Of a stretch of 64,000 nucleotides of DNA, positions 49,901 through 62,300 are shown one piece after another. Below the pieces are notes generated by a model. That model made no database searches, was not told the DNA's origin, and worked only from the letters and a program-made list of their open reading frames with translations. The stretch's first letter is position 1. Each line of letters begins with the position of its first letter. Origin of the DNA: Corticium candelabrum (taxonomy: Eukaryota > Porifera > Homoscleromorpha > Homosclerophorida > Plakinidae); the NCBI RefSeq assembly GCF_963422355.1, contig NC_085097.1, forward strand, positions 1,429,501 through 1,493,500, given 5' to 3'. Made by a program: the position numbers and the translations under genes.

Positions 49901-51008
49901 GAACATTTAAGCCTCTTCACTTATCTTCGTGCTCAGTCACCTTATGTCGCTGAATCAATGCTTTCCGCAAGCAACAAACTGAGCTCACTCATACACATTG
50001 GTCATCAGTCACATGATACCGAAAGAGGGGAGATATCGTTTTCAAAGTGCAGTGTGGATGCTCACTAGCATGATCAGATTCTGTTCTAGTGTAGACAGGG
50101 CTTAAGCCTGTGAAAATAAGAGATTCATGATCAGATATATTAAAAATTGCACATGTCAATACCTATTTAATAGCAGTTGATTGGAAATCCATGCATAATC
50201 GAGACACACAATGCAAGTCATGCACTTAGAAGCAGAACAAGCAGATAATTGAAAACAAAAATCATCATCAGCTGACCAAATAGCAATTACTTAGTGACTG
50301 CAGTATATTTATATACTAAAAAGACAGTGTACTGCCTCAGGAGACAAAGACAATAAGTAATTCAAGCATCATGCAGTCATCTTACAGAATTTTTACAACA
50401 GAAAGTACCAGTATCATTGCAAGAACTGTAACCGAGGTTGTCAAAATAGCCAAGAGTCTACTGTAGATAGAATTAAGACGTAACAGACCTCAACGGATCA
50501 GCTAATGCATCATCATGCACCTTTCATTTGTGGTATTGATCGAGCCAAAATATAGTAAGGCAGTTGGAACAAACTGGAAACCACACTGCAATGGCTAGAC
50601 CCTAGATACTCAATTGTAGGTATAAGGCAGATACCCCGCTTTTGTCTAAAGACTCCCATGCACACATGCTTATGCATGATTGATGTTAATGTATATTTGT
50701 ACCTGTTCATCTTTAACTTTTGCTTGTTCTTCCAATTCCTTTACTCGCTCAGATACTACGACGTTCTGTCTTTTCAACTCATCGTTTGCATCCTTAAGTG
50801 CTGCCATCTCTTTCTTGATCGTCGCACCATCTACTTTCCTGATCACTTTCACAACTTTTTTCGTCTTTGTCTTCCCTTCCAAGGGCAGTGAGTCATCCGT
50901 ATCAGACGGTCTGCGCGATCTCGGGCTTGGGGATGACCCACCAGAGCTTGGAGATGATTTTGCCCTCACTTCTCCGTCAAGTGCAGGCTGACTGGTATGC
51001 TTACTCAT
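46239..51008 (-). CDS. Coiled-coil protein, unidentified, multi-exon
   Basis: Not recognised by name. Exons on the minus strand: 51008-50703 (102 codons), 49036-48935 (34), 48895-48782 (38), 48232-48114, 46490-46457, 46401-46330 and a probable last exon 46250-46239 ending IVN-stop. All junction phases agree, giving about 250 residues. The N-terminus, MSKHTSQPALDGEV, is disordered (Ser/Pro/Arg-rich) and passes into a basic stretch, KTKTKKVVKVIRKVDG. A coiled coil follows (ALKDANDELKRQNVVVSERV). Later exons read SEFVQQFDHLSKPTLENMKE, VEWDNTTLLEPVTGPLELKL, IERLKIQLIALQFLKSTAQS and VSALWEEKFRVFQKLPEVDH. An optional exon near 50457-50386 would also keep phase. No signal peptide or TM was seen in the main model, so it is probably cytoplasmic or nuclear. 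Confidence 0.6.
46491..48113. other. Intron of the coiled-coil gene
   Basis: A 1.6 kb intron containing a (CA)n array at 46889-46961 and no recognised element. Confidence 0.55.
49037..50702. other. First intron of the coiled-coil gene
   Basis: Contains the inverted-repeat element at 49747-50103 and, at about 49368-49460, a repeat (GCAGTGGCAGCGGACCTGGA) resembling 60620-60715. A possible extra exon lies at 50457-50386 (minus). No other feature was seen. Confidence 0.5.
49747..50103. mobile_element. ~357 bp MITE
   Basis: AAGGCCTGTCCACACT on the left and AGTGTAGACAGGGCTT on the right are inverted with two mismatches. The interior has palindromic TTGCGATATCATCGCGAT-like sequence and no protein. 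The class is unknown. Confidence 0.65.
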
Positions 51009-52325
51009 ATTGTCGGTGGGCGTGGATTGGTGTTGTCTAGCACTGTTTATTTTGGCGGTTTTTCTGTTGATCGCAATGCCGTTCGTTACGGTTTTGTTGC
51101 TTGTCTTGTCCTCCTGAGTGGACTCCTCGTTTGTCGCAACTCGCAGCTGTGCGGAATCACGTTTCTTCTTCTGTTTCCGTTCGTCGGGCAGCCCATCCTA
51201 TGACACATCAACGTCCAAGTATACAACTTTCGGCACACCCACCCAGCATTACTGGCACAAAACAAGCAGCAAGGCGTAAGTTGTCACACAGTCATAACAC
51301 AGAGCAACCTCAAAACTAACAAGGGTGCACAGTGTAGTACAGAAAGAACTACGAACTGACAAGATTCAGAGGTGTGGAGAGCGGAGAGAACGGGTAGACG
51401 TACAAACACTCTAACGCTCCGCAACTACCACCAAGTGCTCTGGGCATAATGTAACTGCAGTTTATGTAGATTGCACTGCGAACTACCCCGTCTCTAGTAG
51501 ATTGCACTGCGAACAATTACGAAAACAACGAGTGCGCTGGCAGCAATTCAGTTCGTCTATTTATCTGCACGTAGAGCTATCTACTTACCATAGCCGCTGA
51601 ATAGATGAGATCGCCTAGAACTTGTCGCAGACTGCCAGGTAGCAGGATGGAACACACCTAATCAAGTTAGCAAATCTGGTTGCGACACCTACTGGAATGT
51701 TGATTACGACACGCCTACGAGTTATTTCCTACTGGTTGACTCGAACGTGTTGAGTTATCACCTAAAATTCAAGCAATCTGGTAGGGATACCTACCAAGAC
51801 ACGCCTACAAGCAATACATATTGTTGATTTGAAATTGAACATGTGGAGTTGTTACTCAAATTCCAGAAAGAGCCAATTGGCATCTCAAATTGATTCCTTG
51901 TTGCTGTTCTTGCTACTACGTTTGTAAGGGCGAATGACAGGATCTTTGCTGTGGTCCTGTTAGTCATGGCTTCTGCCTAATGCATAACTCCGTAATCAAG
52001 CTAATACATTTCCAATTGGATAACAACCAACCGCATACTTTTGCGCAAACAAAACATGAAAGTAATTTTCATCCATAATTAATTAACTTAACAATATTCA
52101 AGTAAACCTTGAAAGACATGAGCTGCTGTATGTCTTGTTTCAAACATGTGCTAATATATATTGATAGAGAAACTCACTATATTGGAACCGTCCAAGTTCA
52201 CTATCATAAAACCACGATTAATGCTACATACAACATCAGATAAAAGCAACGATTGCCTAGAATGAGATTCAAGTCACGTGCAGTTTCGCGCGCTTTCAAG
52301 CGAGCACAGTTCCCGTATATGCTTT
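51009..52325. other. Region between coiled-coil and acidic-protein genes
   Basis: The left part should be the promoter of the coiled-coil gene (minus strand, start 51008). A diverged direct duplication of about 105 bp (about 51666-51770 and 51771-51870) shares GACACGCCTAC and flanking words. Frames around 51000-51320 on the plus strand look non-coding. Confidence 0.45.
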
Positions 52326-52700
52326 TCAATCCTCGGCGGCAATCGCGTTGTCGACTTTCTGACCTTCACTGTCAATCTCTTCAACTTTCTTCCCTTCAAG
52401 TGGCTCGCTAGCTGGTTTTTCCTTTTCGGGGTTCCCTTCGTCTTTTTCGACTACATCCTCGCGAGTGCTTTCCCCATCGTTTGTGTTGTCTTCGTTGTCT
52501 TGCTCTCCCGTTTTCTGCCGTTTGGCTTGACTTTCCGGCTGTTCCTCGCTGTCGGTTTTAGTTTCTCCAGACGTCGCCTCTGGTGTCTCTTGTTCCTTGC
52601 TAGGCGTTTCGTCACTCTTTTCCACCTTTGTCTCCGTCTCCGTGTGTTCTTGGTTTTCTGCCTTTGTTTCTGCTTTTTTGTTGGTTCTTGTCTGCGGCAT
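52326..52700 (-). CDS. Small acidic, disordered protein
   Basis: A 124-residue intronless frame starting ATG at 52700 (MPQTRTNKKAETKAENQEHT). Glu, Lys, Thr, Ser and Asp make up most of it and there are almost no hydrophobic residues, with no Cys or Trp, so it should be intrinsically disordered and strongly charged. A short basic patch, KRQKTGEQDNEDN, resembles the nuclear signal and acidic tail of prothymosin-alpha-type proteins, and the overall make-up also recalls HMGN tails. Neither match is strong enough for a name. The gene is divergent from GCC1, with 477 bp between start codons. Confidence 0.6.
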   Translation of the reverse strand: MPQTRTNKKAETKAENQEHTETETKVEKSDETPSKEQETPEATSGETKTDSEEQPESQAKRQKTGEQDNEDNTNDGESTREDVVEKDEGNPEKEKPASEPLEGKKVEEIDSEGQKVDNAIAAED

Positions 52701-53177
52701 TGTCTCGTTACCGTACAGTGTACTTGTGATTCTGTCAACAAACTGCGGTTAGCGCGGTAACTGGTGACTGAAATCGATCAACCCGCGCGAGCGCTTTGTC
52801 GTGATTGGTTCATGTTGCTTCGCCACGCCTCACATAATCTAATATAGAAACTGTCCAAGATTCAGGTGCAGAATCAGACGTTTGTTGCATTCGGAGGTAG
52901 AAATATAGACTATCATACTAGAATTATTCCCTACGTAATGATCATGAAGTCCCACAGTTAAATTTCATACAAAACTATTTTCCGGTATGTATGTATCTTG
53001 CAATTGGTACACTGTACTGTAGGAAGGCAAGCGAGCCAGTTCAGAGCGGGAAGTCTTGGAAAAATATCCGGGCACTAAAGTGCATCTTATCCGGGTTTGT
53101 CATTCACACATCTTTTCACAAATTATCATGGTTGAAGGAGGTCGTCCAATTCGCCAGTTAACCTAGCGTTGAGTCAC
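52701..53177. promoter_or_regulatory. Probable bidirectional promoter
   Basis: Start codons at 52700 (minus) and 53178 (plus) face away from each other across 477 bp, so both genes must be driven from here or from upstream exons not seen. The part near 52750-52830 is CpG-rich (CCCGCGCGAGCGC), as in many housekeeping promoters. No TATA box is evident. Confidence 0.45.
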
Positions 53178-53674
53178 ATGGACCGGCGACCAACGGTAGC
53201 AGAGCTTCTTGCGACTATTGAAAACCAGCAAGAACAATTATCTCGTTTTGAAACCAGATTTAGAGGTAAGCCTCATTATTTGCTAGTGTATGAAAATGAT
53301 TGTAGACGTTTTCATTGGTGTCTAGATGTCGTGAAGGCGTACAAGGGTCTTTTGAAGGAGAAGGAGGCTCTAGAGGCCAGTCTACATGCGTTGTCTACTA
53401 GGCCTTCGTCGCAAACGAGCAAACTCGATGCATCTGAGGAAGAACATGAAACGGAGCAGTTTGAGGAAGATGATGAGAGTGAGACAGAATGTGAGAGCGA
53501 GCGTTCAAAGGAAGGTAGTAGTGATGCTTTGGCAACGCTGACTGCTGCTCTTTCTACTATGACTGAAGAGAAAAATAGAATGGAAGCCAGCTTTCAGGCA
53601 GACAAGAGAAAGTTGAAGGTAAAACAAATGGATTATCTTGTGTTACAGTTGAGATAATCTTTTGGTATATGTGC

Positions 53675-53722
<48 letters not shown>

Positions 53723-54910
53723 AATACTTCTCATCAAATACAGAAACGGTAGCATACATATAGGCTAAAGTGAAATAACTAAAGATAAGCAAACTACGAT
53801 AAGTCTAGGTTCTAATTACAAGAAAACAAACAGAAAAACCTACGTAAAGTCTACGCCAGAATGTCGAACAGTAACTGTATTACAAGTGTTTGGCCTGATG
53901 ACCGCTGTCTTCTGATGATGGTATTGACCTTGTTGGACAGGATCCTTGCATTACCTTTTTGTAAACAAACTGACAGACGGTGTCGCCACTTGTTTAGAAA
54001 CTCTTCTGGTGAGTATCCTGCTAACGGTGCTGCTAATCTTGACACTTGCTTCAGTGTCTCTCTTGCTGACTCTCCCAAATGACCAAATACTTCCAATGAG
54101 AATGCGCGAGATAGATAGCCTAGATCAGTAGACATTTGCAAATATTTGTTGTTCTTGATATGGTCTCGTTCTGCTGCTGTAAACCCTGCTGTTTTACAAC
54201 TTTGACTAATATAATTCTGAGCCCAAGGATGAGCGATGGTTATGTCCAGCAATAGCTTCTTGCCATTGTCAAAGTCGTACACAGCAATGTCTGGACGTTC
54301 TTTTCCTTCAAGATGTTCGGTTAGTTCTTTCCTGCATCGCAAACCAACTGAGGATAACATTTGATATACACTGTCTGAGACTCGTCATGTCGATGAATAG
54401 CATCTCCTCCTCACTTGCATGTAAGAAGATGGTATCCACAGTTATCAACTGGCTCTCCGCACTGTGCAATACAGCTGTCTATAACTCTAAGAGCTGGCAA
54501 AGACGCACCAAGTTGCAATAAAGAAGCCATGCAGAATTCTGCATTGCTTAATGTGTAAACCTGTGAACTAGGTATTGCATCTAGCCAGCAGCCAGCAGTA
54601 GGTCCTTCACAGCTGATCAGTCTGGCCATGTCTTCCTTAGATTGACAGTCTTGCAAGAATTGATGAAAATTCTTGTCTTTTAGTTGGAGTTTAAATGAGA
54701 CTGGAGCTTTCTTGGATGATTCGGCAAATCCTTTAAAGATGAAATCAGTTGCTTTGTTGTTGCACAGGAGCTATGAACTTCAAGTAAAGTCTTATCCAAG
54801 TGAATACCAATACTTGAACTGTTGTTGAAAGTGCAATCTCTCGTACTATGTAAACTAATATGATCAAGTGCAGTCTCTCTCTCTGTCTCTCTCTCTCTCT
54901 CTCTCTTTCT

Positions 54911-54993
<83 letters not shown>

Positions 54994-56254
54994 AGTGCTC
55001 AAAATAATTTTTGCACCTGCTCGGACATGACTGTCCAAACAGAAAATTGTTTGGACATCCAATAGATTTTTGATTGGGCAAATTGGACAAATTTTTTAGT
55101 AGAGTACTGCATTGAAATATTTGTTTTAAATTAATTACTGTTTTAAATATATTTTGGTGATTAAATACTTTTACATAAATACAGATTCACCTTTAGAGTG
55201 TGCGCTAATCGTTTGAGCATTATTCAATGTAACATCTAAGAATAACATTATAAATAATAAGGTAAGCTGCCGATTTGGCAATCTTTGCCAAATTTTTATT
55301 ATATTTAAAGAAGCACTTCACCGATTGATGCACGTGCATTAACTCTTGACTCCGCCCTCGGTCGTTAATCGTTTTTGGTCTTTTGTGAAGTTGAGAAGTT
55401 TAGTGCTATGTGAGAGCAAACTTGATAGCTGAGCATTATGATAACGCAAAAAAAACAAATCGTACGAGATGTTTTCTTCAAAATGTTCATTACGTGTAAG
55501 TTTTTACCGCTTTGTGTAAACAAAATTCATTACAAAGTTTACGTTAACCACAGGATTTTTGTGGCATTGGTCTTGCACTTTTGCAATTCTAGACATATCC
55601 TAGACTAACAAGCTGTTTTGCACATGAAAGCCTAGACTCAACCTCTCAATCCGCCCTTGTCAAAGTGAGACTTCATGGGTTTAGTCTAATACAAGTCCTA
55701 AGTGGAAGATGCTTGTGATAATGGATTTACACTATATTTTTTATAAGATACAATTATGTCTGGATCAAAACACAGAAAATCACTGCAACAATGTTTAAAT
55801 TTATAGAGTATCTACCCTTTTAGTTGATCCATCTAAACTTCAAATTCCTCCATTAGTGATGACAGCATACAGTTGTCTTGACTGGTTGAAGTTGACGTTG
55901 CTTAAATAGCCTTTAGCTGACCACAGTAAGCTAACCTTTTTTTATATGATTACACAAGTAATCTGATCAAAACAAGTGGCTACTTAATTGGCAGACAAAG
56001 GCGGAACTGGTAACGGACAATGCCTATACAGGCAAGGGAAAAAGCATTGTGTGCTACTAAATTACTCATTCCTTTCTTACAAAAGACACTTGAATAACGA
56101 AAGGGCAACCAATTTAATTAAATCATTCCTATTTGATAGCGCTTGTTTGGACAACATGTCTGATCACAATCAGAGTTGATCAGTCAAGTGGCAAAAATGG
56201 TCGGACATTGTCCGATGTTCCACCGTTATTTCGAGCACTGCACACAGACACACA

Positions 56255-56349
<95 letters not shown>

Positions 56350-59300
56350 GACCTGTTCTGTCTTGTCCTGTTCAAAAGCTACCGTCAAACGGTCACGCTT
56401 GCCTCCAACAGGCAACAATTCTGATGAATGAACATTGTGCTTGCTAGAATTCTACACATCTGTGAACTGTCAATCCTCTTTTACTTCTGAACCATCTGAG
56501 ACAATTTGAACATTGGATTGTACCCTGTTGTTTCCTTATTGGTTTCCTTCTTTCTTCCATACACTTGTGTCTCGCCTTATCACTCTGTCTTCTAAAGGTT
56601 CTGGAGCACACCTCACACATCACATCCCTGACTACCACCGAAGCACATGTCCCCATTCTCTCTCTCCAATGTTCCAAACCATCATGACACAATGTACTCC
56701 AGCTCGCTCTCGACCTCATAACCTCAACATTATTCCTCCTCCGATACTTCAATGTCTTTAAAGTCTCTTCTCATCGTATCTCTCCATCTCTTCTTTGGAA
56801 CACATCTGGGGGGGGATGAGGCAACCAACCAAATATGCTGATTTTGGTATCCTATGGTCTGCATATTAGCTAGGTGTCCCAACCATTCCAACCTTTTCGT
56901 CTTCACTTTCTCATATGCAGTCTCCTCATCTCACCATCTCCTCACTTCTGCCATTGTTATGTGCTCAGACCATTGTTGCTTGTTGGAAATGCCCAAGATA
57001 CTTCTAATGCATCGATGGTTGAAGGTGTTCAGCTTCTTCTCTTGCTTTCTGAGAAGGACCCAACAGTCTGCTCCATGAAACAGCATAGACATAACACACA
57101 CATTGTAAATTATTCTTTTTGTTGATATCTTTAGGTGTTTATCAATAAGACAGCCTTTCTTGAAGCCTTTTAGCCCTTGACGCTTGAGCTACCCTTTTGT
57201 CTACCTCCACAGTCACTTGTCCAGAACTGGTAATGACAGACCCAAGATAAGAAAACTCATTACCATCTCAATGTCTCCTCCTTCAAGTGCAACAGGTGTT
57301 CGATAGTTTTCTTCAACCAGTCTTCCTGTTATCTTGTGTCTTGTCTTGGGAATGCTAACAGTCAACCCACATTCTCTGTTTGTTTGTTGGTATTTCATTG
57401 CTGCTTTCTCTGCACCTGATCTTGATGATGAAAGAAGAGCTGCATCATCAGCAAATTGACATTCTGTTATCTTCTTCTCACGAGCATTCTTAGTATACTT
57501 CCTGCACAATTTCTTGTCCTGTTTGTACTTGATTGTAATGCCCACTTCTTCAGTATCCTCTACCCTAACCAACCACCTCTCTACAGCTAAACATGTGTAC
57601 AGGTTGAACAACACTGGAGCCATACAACAACCTTGTCTCAAACCATTTTGAACCTCAATCTCCTCTAACGTTGTTCCATCCAAACGAATTTTTGCTTTCA
57701 TGTCTTGATAAAAAAGATGCGATCAGCTGAATTGTTTCTTCAGGCATGCCAATCTTCTCTAATGCATAAGCAATCTTCAAATCAATAAAAGTGAAGAAGG
57801 CCTTAGATTCATGCTCTAAAGACTACTCCGCCAGCTGACGTAAACTAAAATCATGTCTGCACAGCTTCTTCCTTTCCTAAAGCCACACTGTGACTCAGGT
57901 AACTCGTTCTCAGCTGTAACTTTTGTAGTCTTTCTTGTAGGATCCTGGCCACAATTTTCCTGATTACAGTCAACTGTGAAATTCTCCTCCAGTTGTCACA
58001 ATGGCTGAGATCACCTTTCTTAGGAATAGGAATTAACATAGCATCACGCCAATCATCTGGAACACTCCTCTTCTCCCACACATCATGCACCAACTCCAGT
58101 AATGTTTTAGAAAATGTATATCCAATGCAAGCAGCCTTAACCATCTCTGGAAGTATACTAGATTCACCACCAGCTCTACCGTTCTTCACCTTTTTAATAG
58201 CATTTAACAGCTCATCCTCTGTTGGTAATTCAGCCATTTCTGGCTTCAGTTGTCTTTGTGTTACTGTTTCTAACTCTTCCATATCAAATCCACTCTGTAC
58301 GTTGAGGATGTTGTTAAAATGTCTTCTCTGTCTATGCTGGGACTCAGTAGTGGTACATACATGACCATTCTCATCTTTTACCACAGCCGATCTCATTGGC
58401 AACACCATTTCTTCCTCTTTGAATGTCACGAATACATTTCCATACAAGCTTCCCACTGTGTCTCCCTTTCTCTGCTTCCAAAGCTTTACGTTGGAACCAG
58501 GCATCCTTAGCTGTTGTCACTGCTCGCCTGCTGTCCTTGCAATTCTGTGTTCTTCTTGTAGATCTCATTTCCAGTGCTAAGCCACAACGCATATAGCCTA
58601 TTTCTCTCTAAGAAGAGTAGCTTTAAATTTTTCTCACTCTCAATCTGGTTGTCTCTTATCCTCATATCCAAGCTCAGTCTTAGTCCCGTCACACACGCCG
58701 TCTTCAGGGTATCCCACTTCTCTTGCTCACATTTTGTCTCATCCCACTCTTCCTGTAACCTCTGGTTAACACTCTTCATAAACTACCCACACATATCTCT
58801 CTGCCCCTCTCATCAACACATTTGCCCTTCAATTTTGACACATCCATCTTCTCACAGCCGCTGCTGCAGCATTCCCACTGAATGACTTTTTCTTCCCAAC
58901 TACCACTTTAGCTCTCAACATTTTTATGATCAGTGTTACAATCCGCACCATGCATCACAGAAACATCCAGGCACTTCCTCCTATGACCCTTCCTCATAAT
59001 CACTTAATCAATGCAATGCCATTTCAATGACTTTGGGTGCTGCTAGGTCTACTTGTGAATTTCTCTTTTCTTAAAGTAGGTGTTGCAAAAGGTAGTCTCA
59101 TTTATAGATAGAAAAGACAGCAACTCTTTTCCAGCTTCATTAATCTCACCATATCCATGAGGGCCTCTCTTGTACCACCAGTCATCATCAACACTTCTTA
59201 AACCCACGTGAGCATTAAAATTGCCCAACATCACATAACACTCATTTGATGGCACAGATGAGAGAGCAGCTTGAAGATTGTTATAAAATTTGTCTTTCTC

Positions 59301-62300
59301 TTCCCTACTTGCAATGAATGTAGGAGCATAGCAAGATAGAACATACAGTCGTCCACAGCCAGTCTCCAGAGCAGCAGTAACCAACCTTGAGCTCCAAGCT
59401 TTCCACTGACTACCACCTGTCTTCCATGCATGTATAGCTTCTTCAGTTAAGACTATGGCAACCCCCTCGCCTCTTTGCCTTTTTTGCTCTGCGTCAGGAA
59501 CATCCCTGCCAGCTGTCAACACAACACTACCTCCAATTCTATACGCATCAACTCCAAACCATTTGGTTTCCTGCAATGCTGCCACATTCACTTGGTATCT
59601 GTCCAGTTCACTTATAACTTGGTCTATCTTTCTTTCATCAATGACACTCACATCACTACTGAAACGTCTAGCAATCTCAGTAGGTCCATCAACATCAACT
59701 AGCGTTCTCACATTCCAAGATGCCATGCACAATTTTCACCCACCCGACTTGCTCTATGTGCATCATTCGATATCTCGCCCTGAGAGGGTTGCAAAACCTC
59801 CGCAGGGGAAAGCCTTGGCATGAACTGAATGATGCCATCATTCGACACCCTGTACTCAAGATCAAAGGACTCCAAGACTCCAGTCAGCTTTAGCCAGTGT
59901 TCATAAAGTGAAAACACTGTTGCCTGGGGGCCACCACAGGGAGGTGCTGACTAATATAGCTCTTACAAGAACTGACCCCCCTACACACACACACACAATT
60001 ACGGAAACTAACTAAACGTTAAGAGCTACCAGATACTGTACGTCATGCTCCCCCTACACACAGTGACACGGTGACATCAGTCTGTAGGGTACGGAATAGT
60101 GACCAGACATTAGCTACTCATAAGTCATGCAGCCGAACGTAATGTCTGTAAACTCTAGCTCTTCCATTGTCACCATGCGCAGTAAACGCTCACCTAAGCA
60201 TTAGATAGAGCGGCACATGGTATGTGAGTGATGTCTTTTATTATGCATTTGCAACTCTCTAGTCCTTTCTCACTCTTTGGTACAGTTTCTCAGCTTCGCT
60301 AGACATTTCACAGTTTCGCTAGACGTTTTGAAGCAAAGCACATGTCTATAGAATGAACCATTTGGCATGTGCATGGCATCTTTAGTTAGGCATTCACAGC
60401 TTTCCACTAGGCATTTTACAGCCAAGCACATGTGTACAGTGCAGACCGTGGGCATTAGTTTTTAGTTGTTCCTGTTGTACTTGGTTAATGTAGTTAGTTA
60501 GCATCATGTTAGCACCATTTTTTTCTGTGTGACAAAAGTAATGTATTTTCAAAGACCTGGAAGACTGGGACATGTTTGTCTGCAAGGAACGTGTTGGCTA
60601 AGTAGAACATTTTTCCCTTAGCAGTGGCAGTGGAGCTTGGGAAGAATAGGGGAAAGAGGGACAGCTACCCCTTCAACTTTGAGTGCAAACTGTATTTTTG
60701 TAAGCACAGTATGGCATTTAAGTAACAAAATCTGCATTAGTCCATGTACTTGGAAATCTTTTCATGCCCTGCCCCCTACATGCAAGTTGCTTTGCCGCTG
60801 CTATTTTAATAGCAGTGATCTGCAATGTGCTTTGTAGGAAAGTTGATTTACGCCATTATAGTACATTTATTGATATTATGTGCAGGCAGAGTATGAGGCT
60901 GCAGTTTTGCAAGCAACCACAGAAAAGAAGACTGTTGAAATATCTTTCAAACAAGCTACATCAGAAGTTGAAACAGTTAGATGCATGAAGGGTGGAGAAC
61001 TGTGAGCATTCTTGATTTGTATTTTCTTTAGTTAAAATTTCACTTGAGACAACAGCAGCAAGAAAGAGAAGCAGAACAGACAGATCATGCTGCTATGTTA
61101 AGGGAACTTCAACAAGTTGTTGCCAAAGAGAGACAAGTGAAGGATGACTTGGAGGGTCAGGTTAGTGACATGTTGCAACTTGCCCAGAAGAGATTTCGGT
61201 TACAGGGACTGATACTTCTGACACCTAATAAAAGACGATGAATGTTTAACAGACGTTGACGTATTTAGGTATGGACGTAGGGGCAATAGTAGTAATGATC
61301 AAGCAAGCAACTAACTGCTATAGCTGGTATAATTATTATGAATCACTGTTGAATATGTCAGTACTTACTGTACATGCATTGAGACATTTCTCTTTTAAAT
61401 ACTGCTGCATTATCTGTTGTGACTGAGCTCACTACACCATTGTAATGCTGTTGGCTTTTAATTTTGTGCACTATCAGAGGCCACTCTAACTTATGACTTT
61501 TCAGGAATTATTTTTTAGCTAAATATCAATAAGAAACAGCCTGCTGTATGTCTCTTCTTGCATTTATGGCAGTGACAAGGCTCTTTGTAATTTGTTTCAT
61601 GTTGATGTCTATTTCACTTCATTAATTAGTTCAACACTTGTTAAGTGTGTGGCTCACTCTTGGATTATGCTTTTCACTGTATTTTTGATTTAGAATGACC
61701 AAGCCAGTTAAGTAATTGTACCATATGTAGACTAGGGTCAAGTTGTGACAAATGATTTTGCCTAATGGCGAGAAGACGTAGCTATGTGACTGAATATGTA
61801 TGATCATAGCCCCACCCTAGCAAAGTGATTTACAGTAATGCAAGTATTTCTGGATTTGTTAGCAGGGACAATTGATAAGTCGTTATTGGAGAGGGTAATG
61901 AGTTTCTCTTTCTTTTACATAACTTAAACATCTGTTTGTTATTTTGTGGGACACCTGCTAATATCTTGCTATGTATGAGAAGGTGATGGAACAGCTTAAT
62001 TAAGGAGGGATAGCTAAATTCAGTTGCTGTTGTAGTAGGTATATTAATTATTGAATAACTGCAAGTTTGCTAAATACTCGAAAGCTGGGGCATATTATAG
62101 TATTTTGATTGGCTTATGTCTTGTTACGTATTTATTGTGTTTCTGCATAGAATTCTGTAAATGCAGTTTGAAAGCTATCATATACAGTAGCCACAACGAG
62201 AGTTCTACAATTTAGAAACACTGATGTCCAATAATAGTCAATGACTGCACATTCAACTTTTAGTTGTATCAGTGAGTGAGTATAGCTAGTGAGTGATGTT

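Noticed and set aside
50680-50991. A 103-residue plus-strand frame rich in Ser/Phe
   Set aside because: Antisense shadow of exon 1 of the coiled-coil gene.
52278-52760. A 160-residue plus-strand frame that looks like a multi-pass membrane protein
   Set aside because: It is the complement of the Glu/Lys-rich acidic protein: GAA/GAG on one strand become TTC/CTC on the other, giving false hydrophobic helices.
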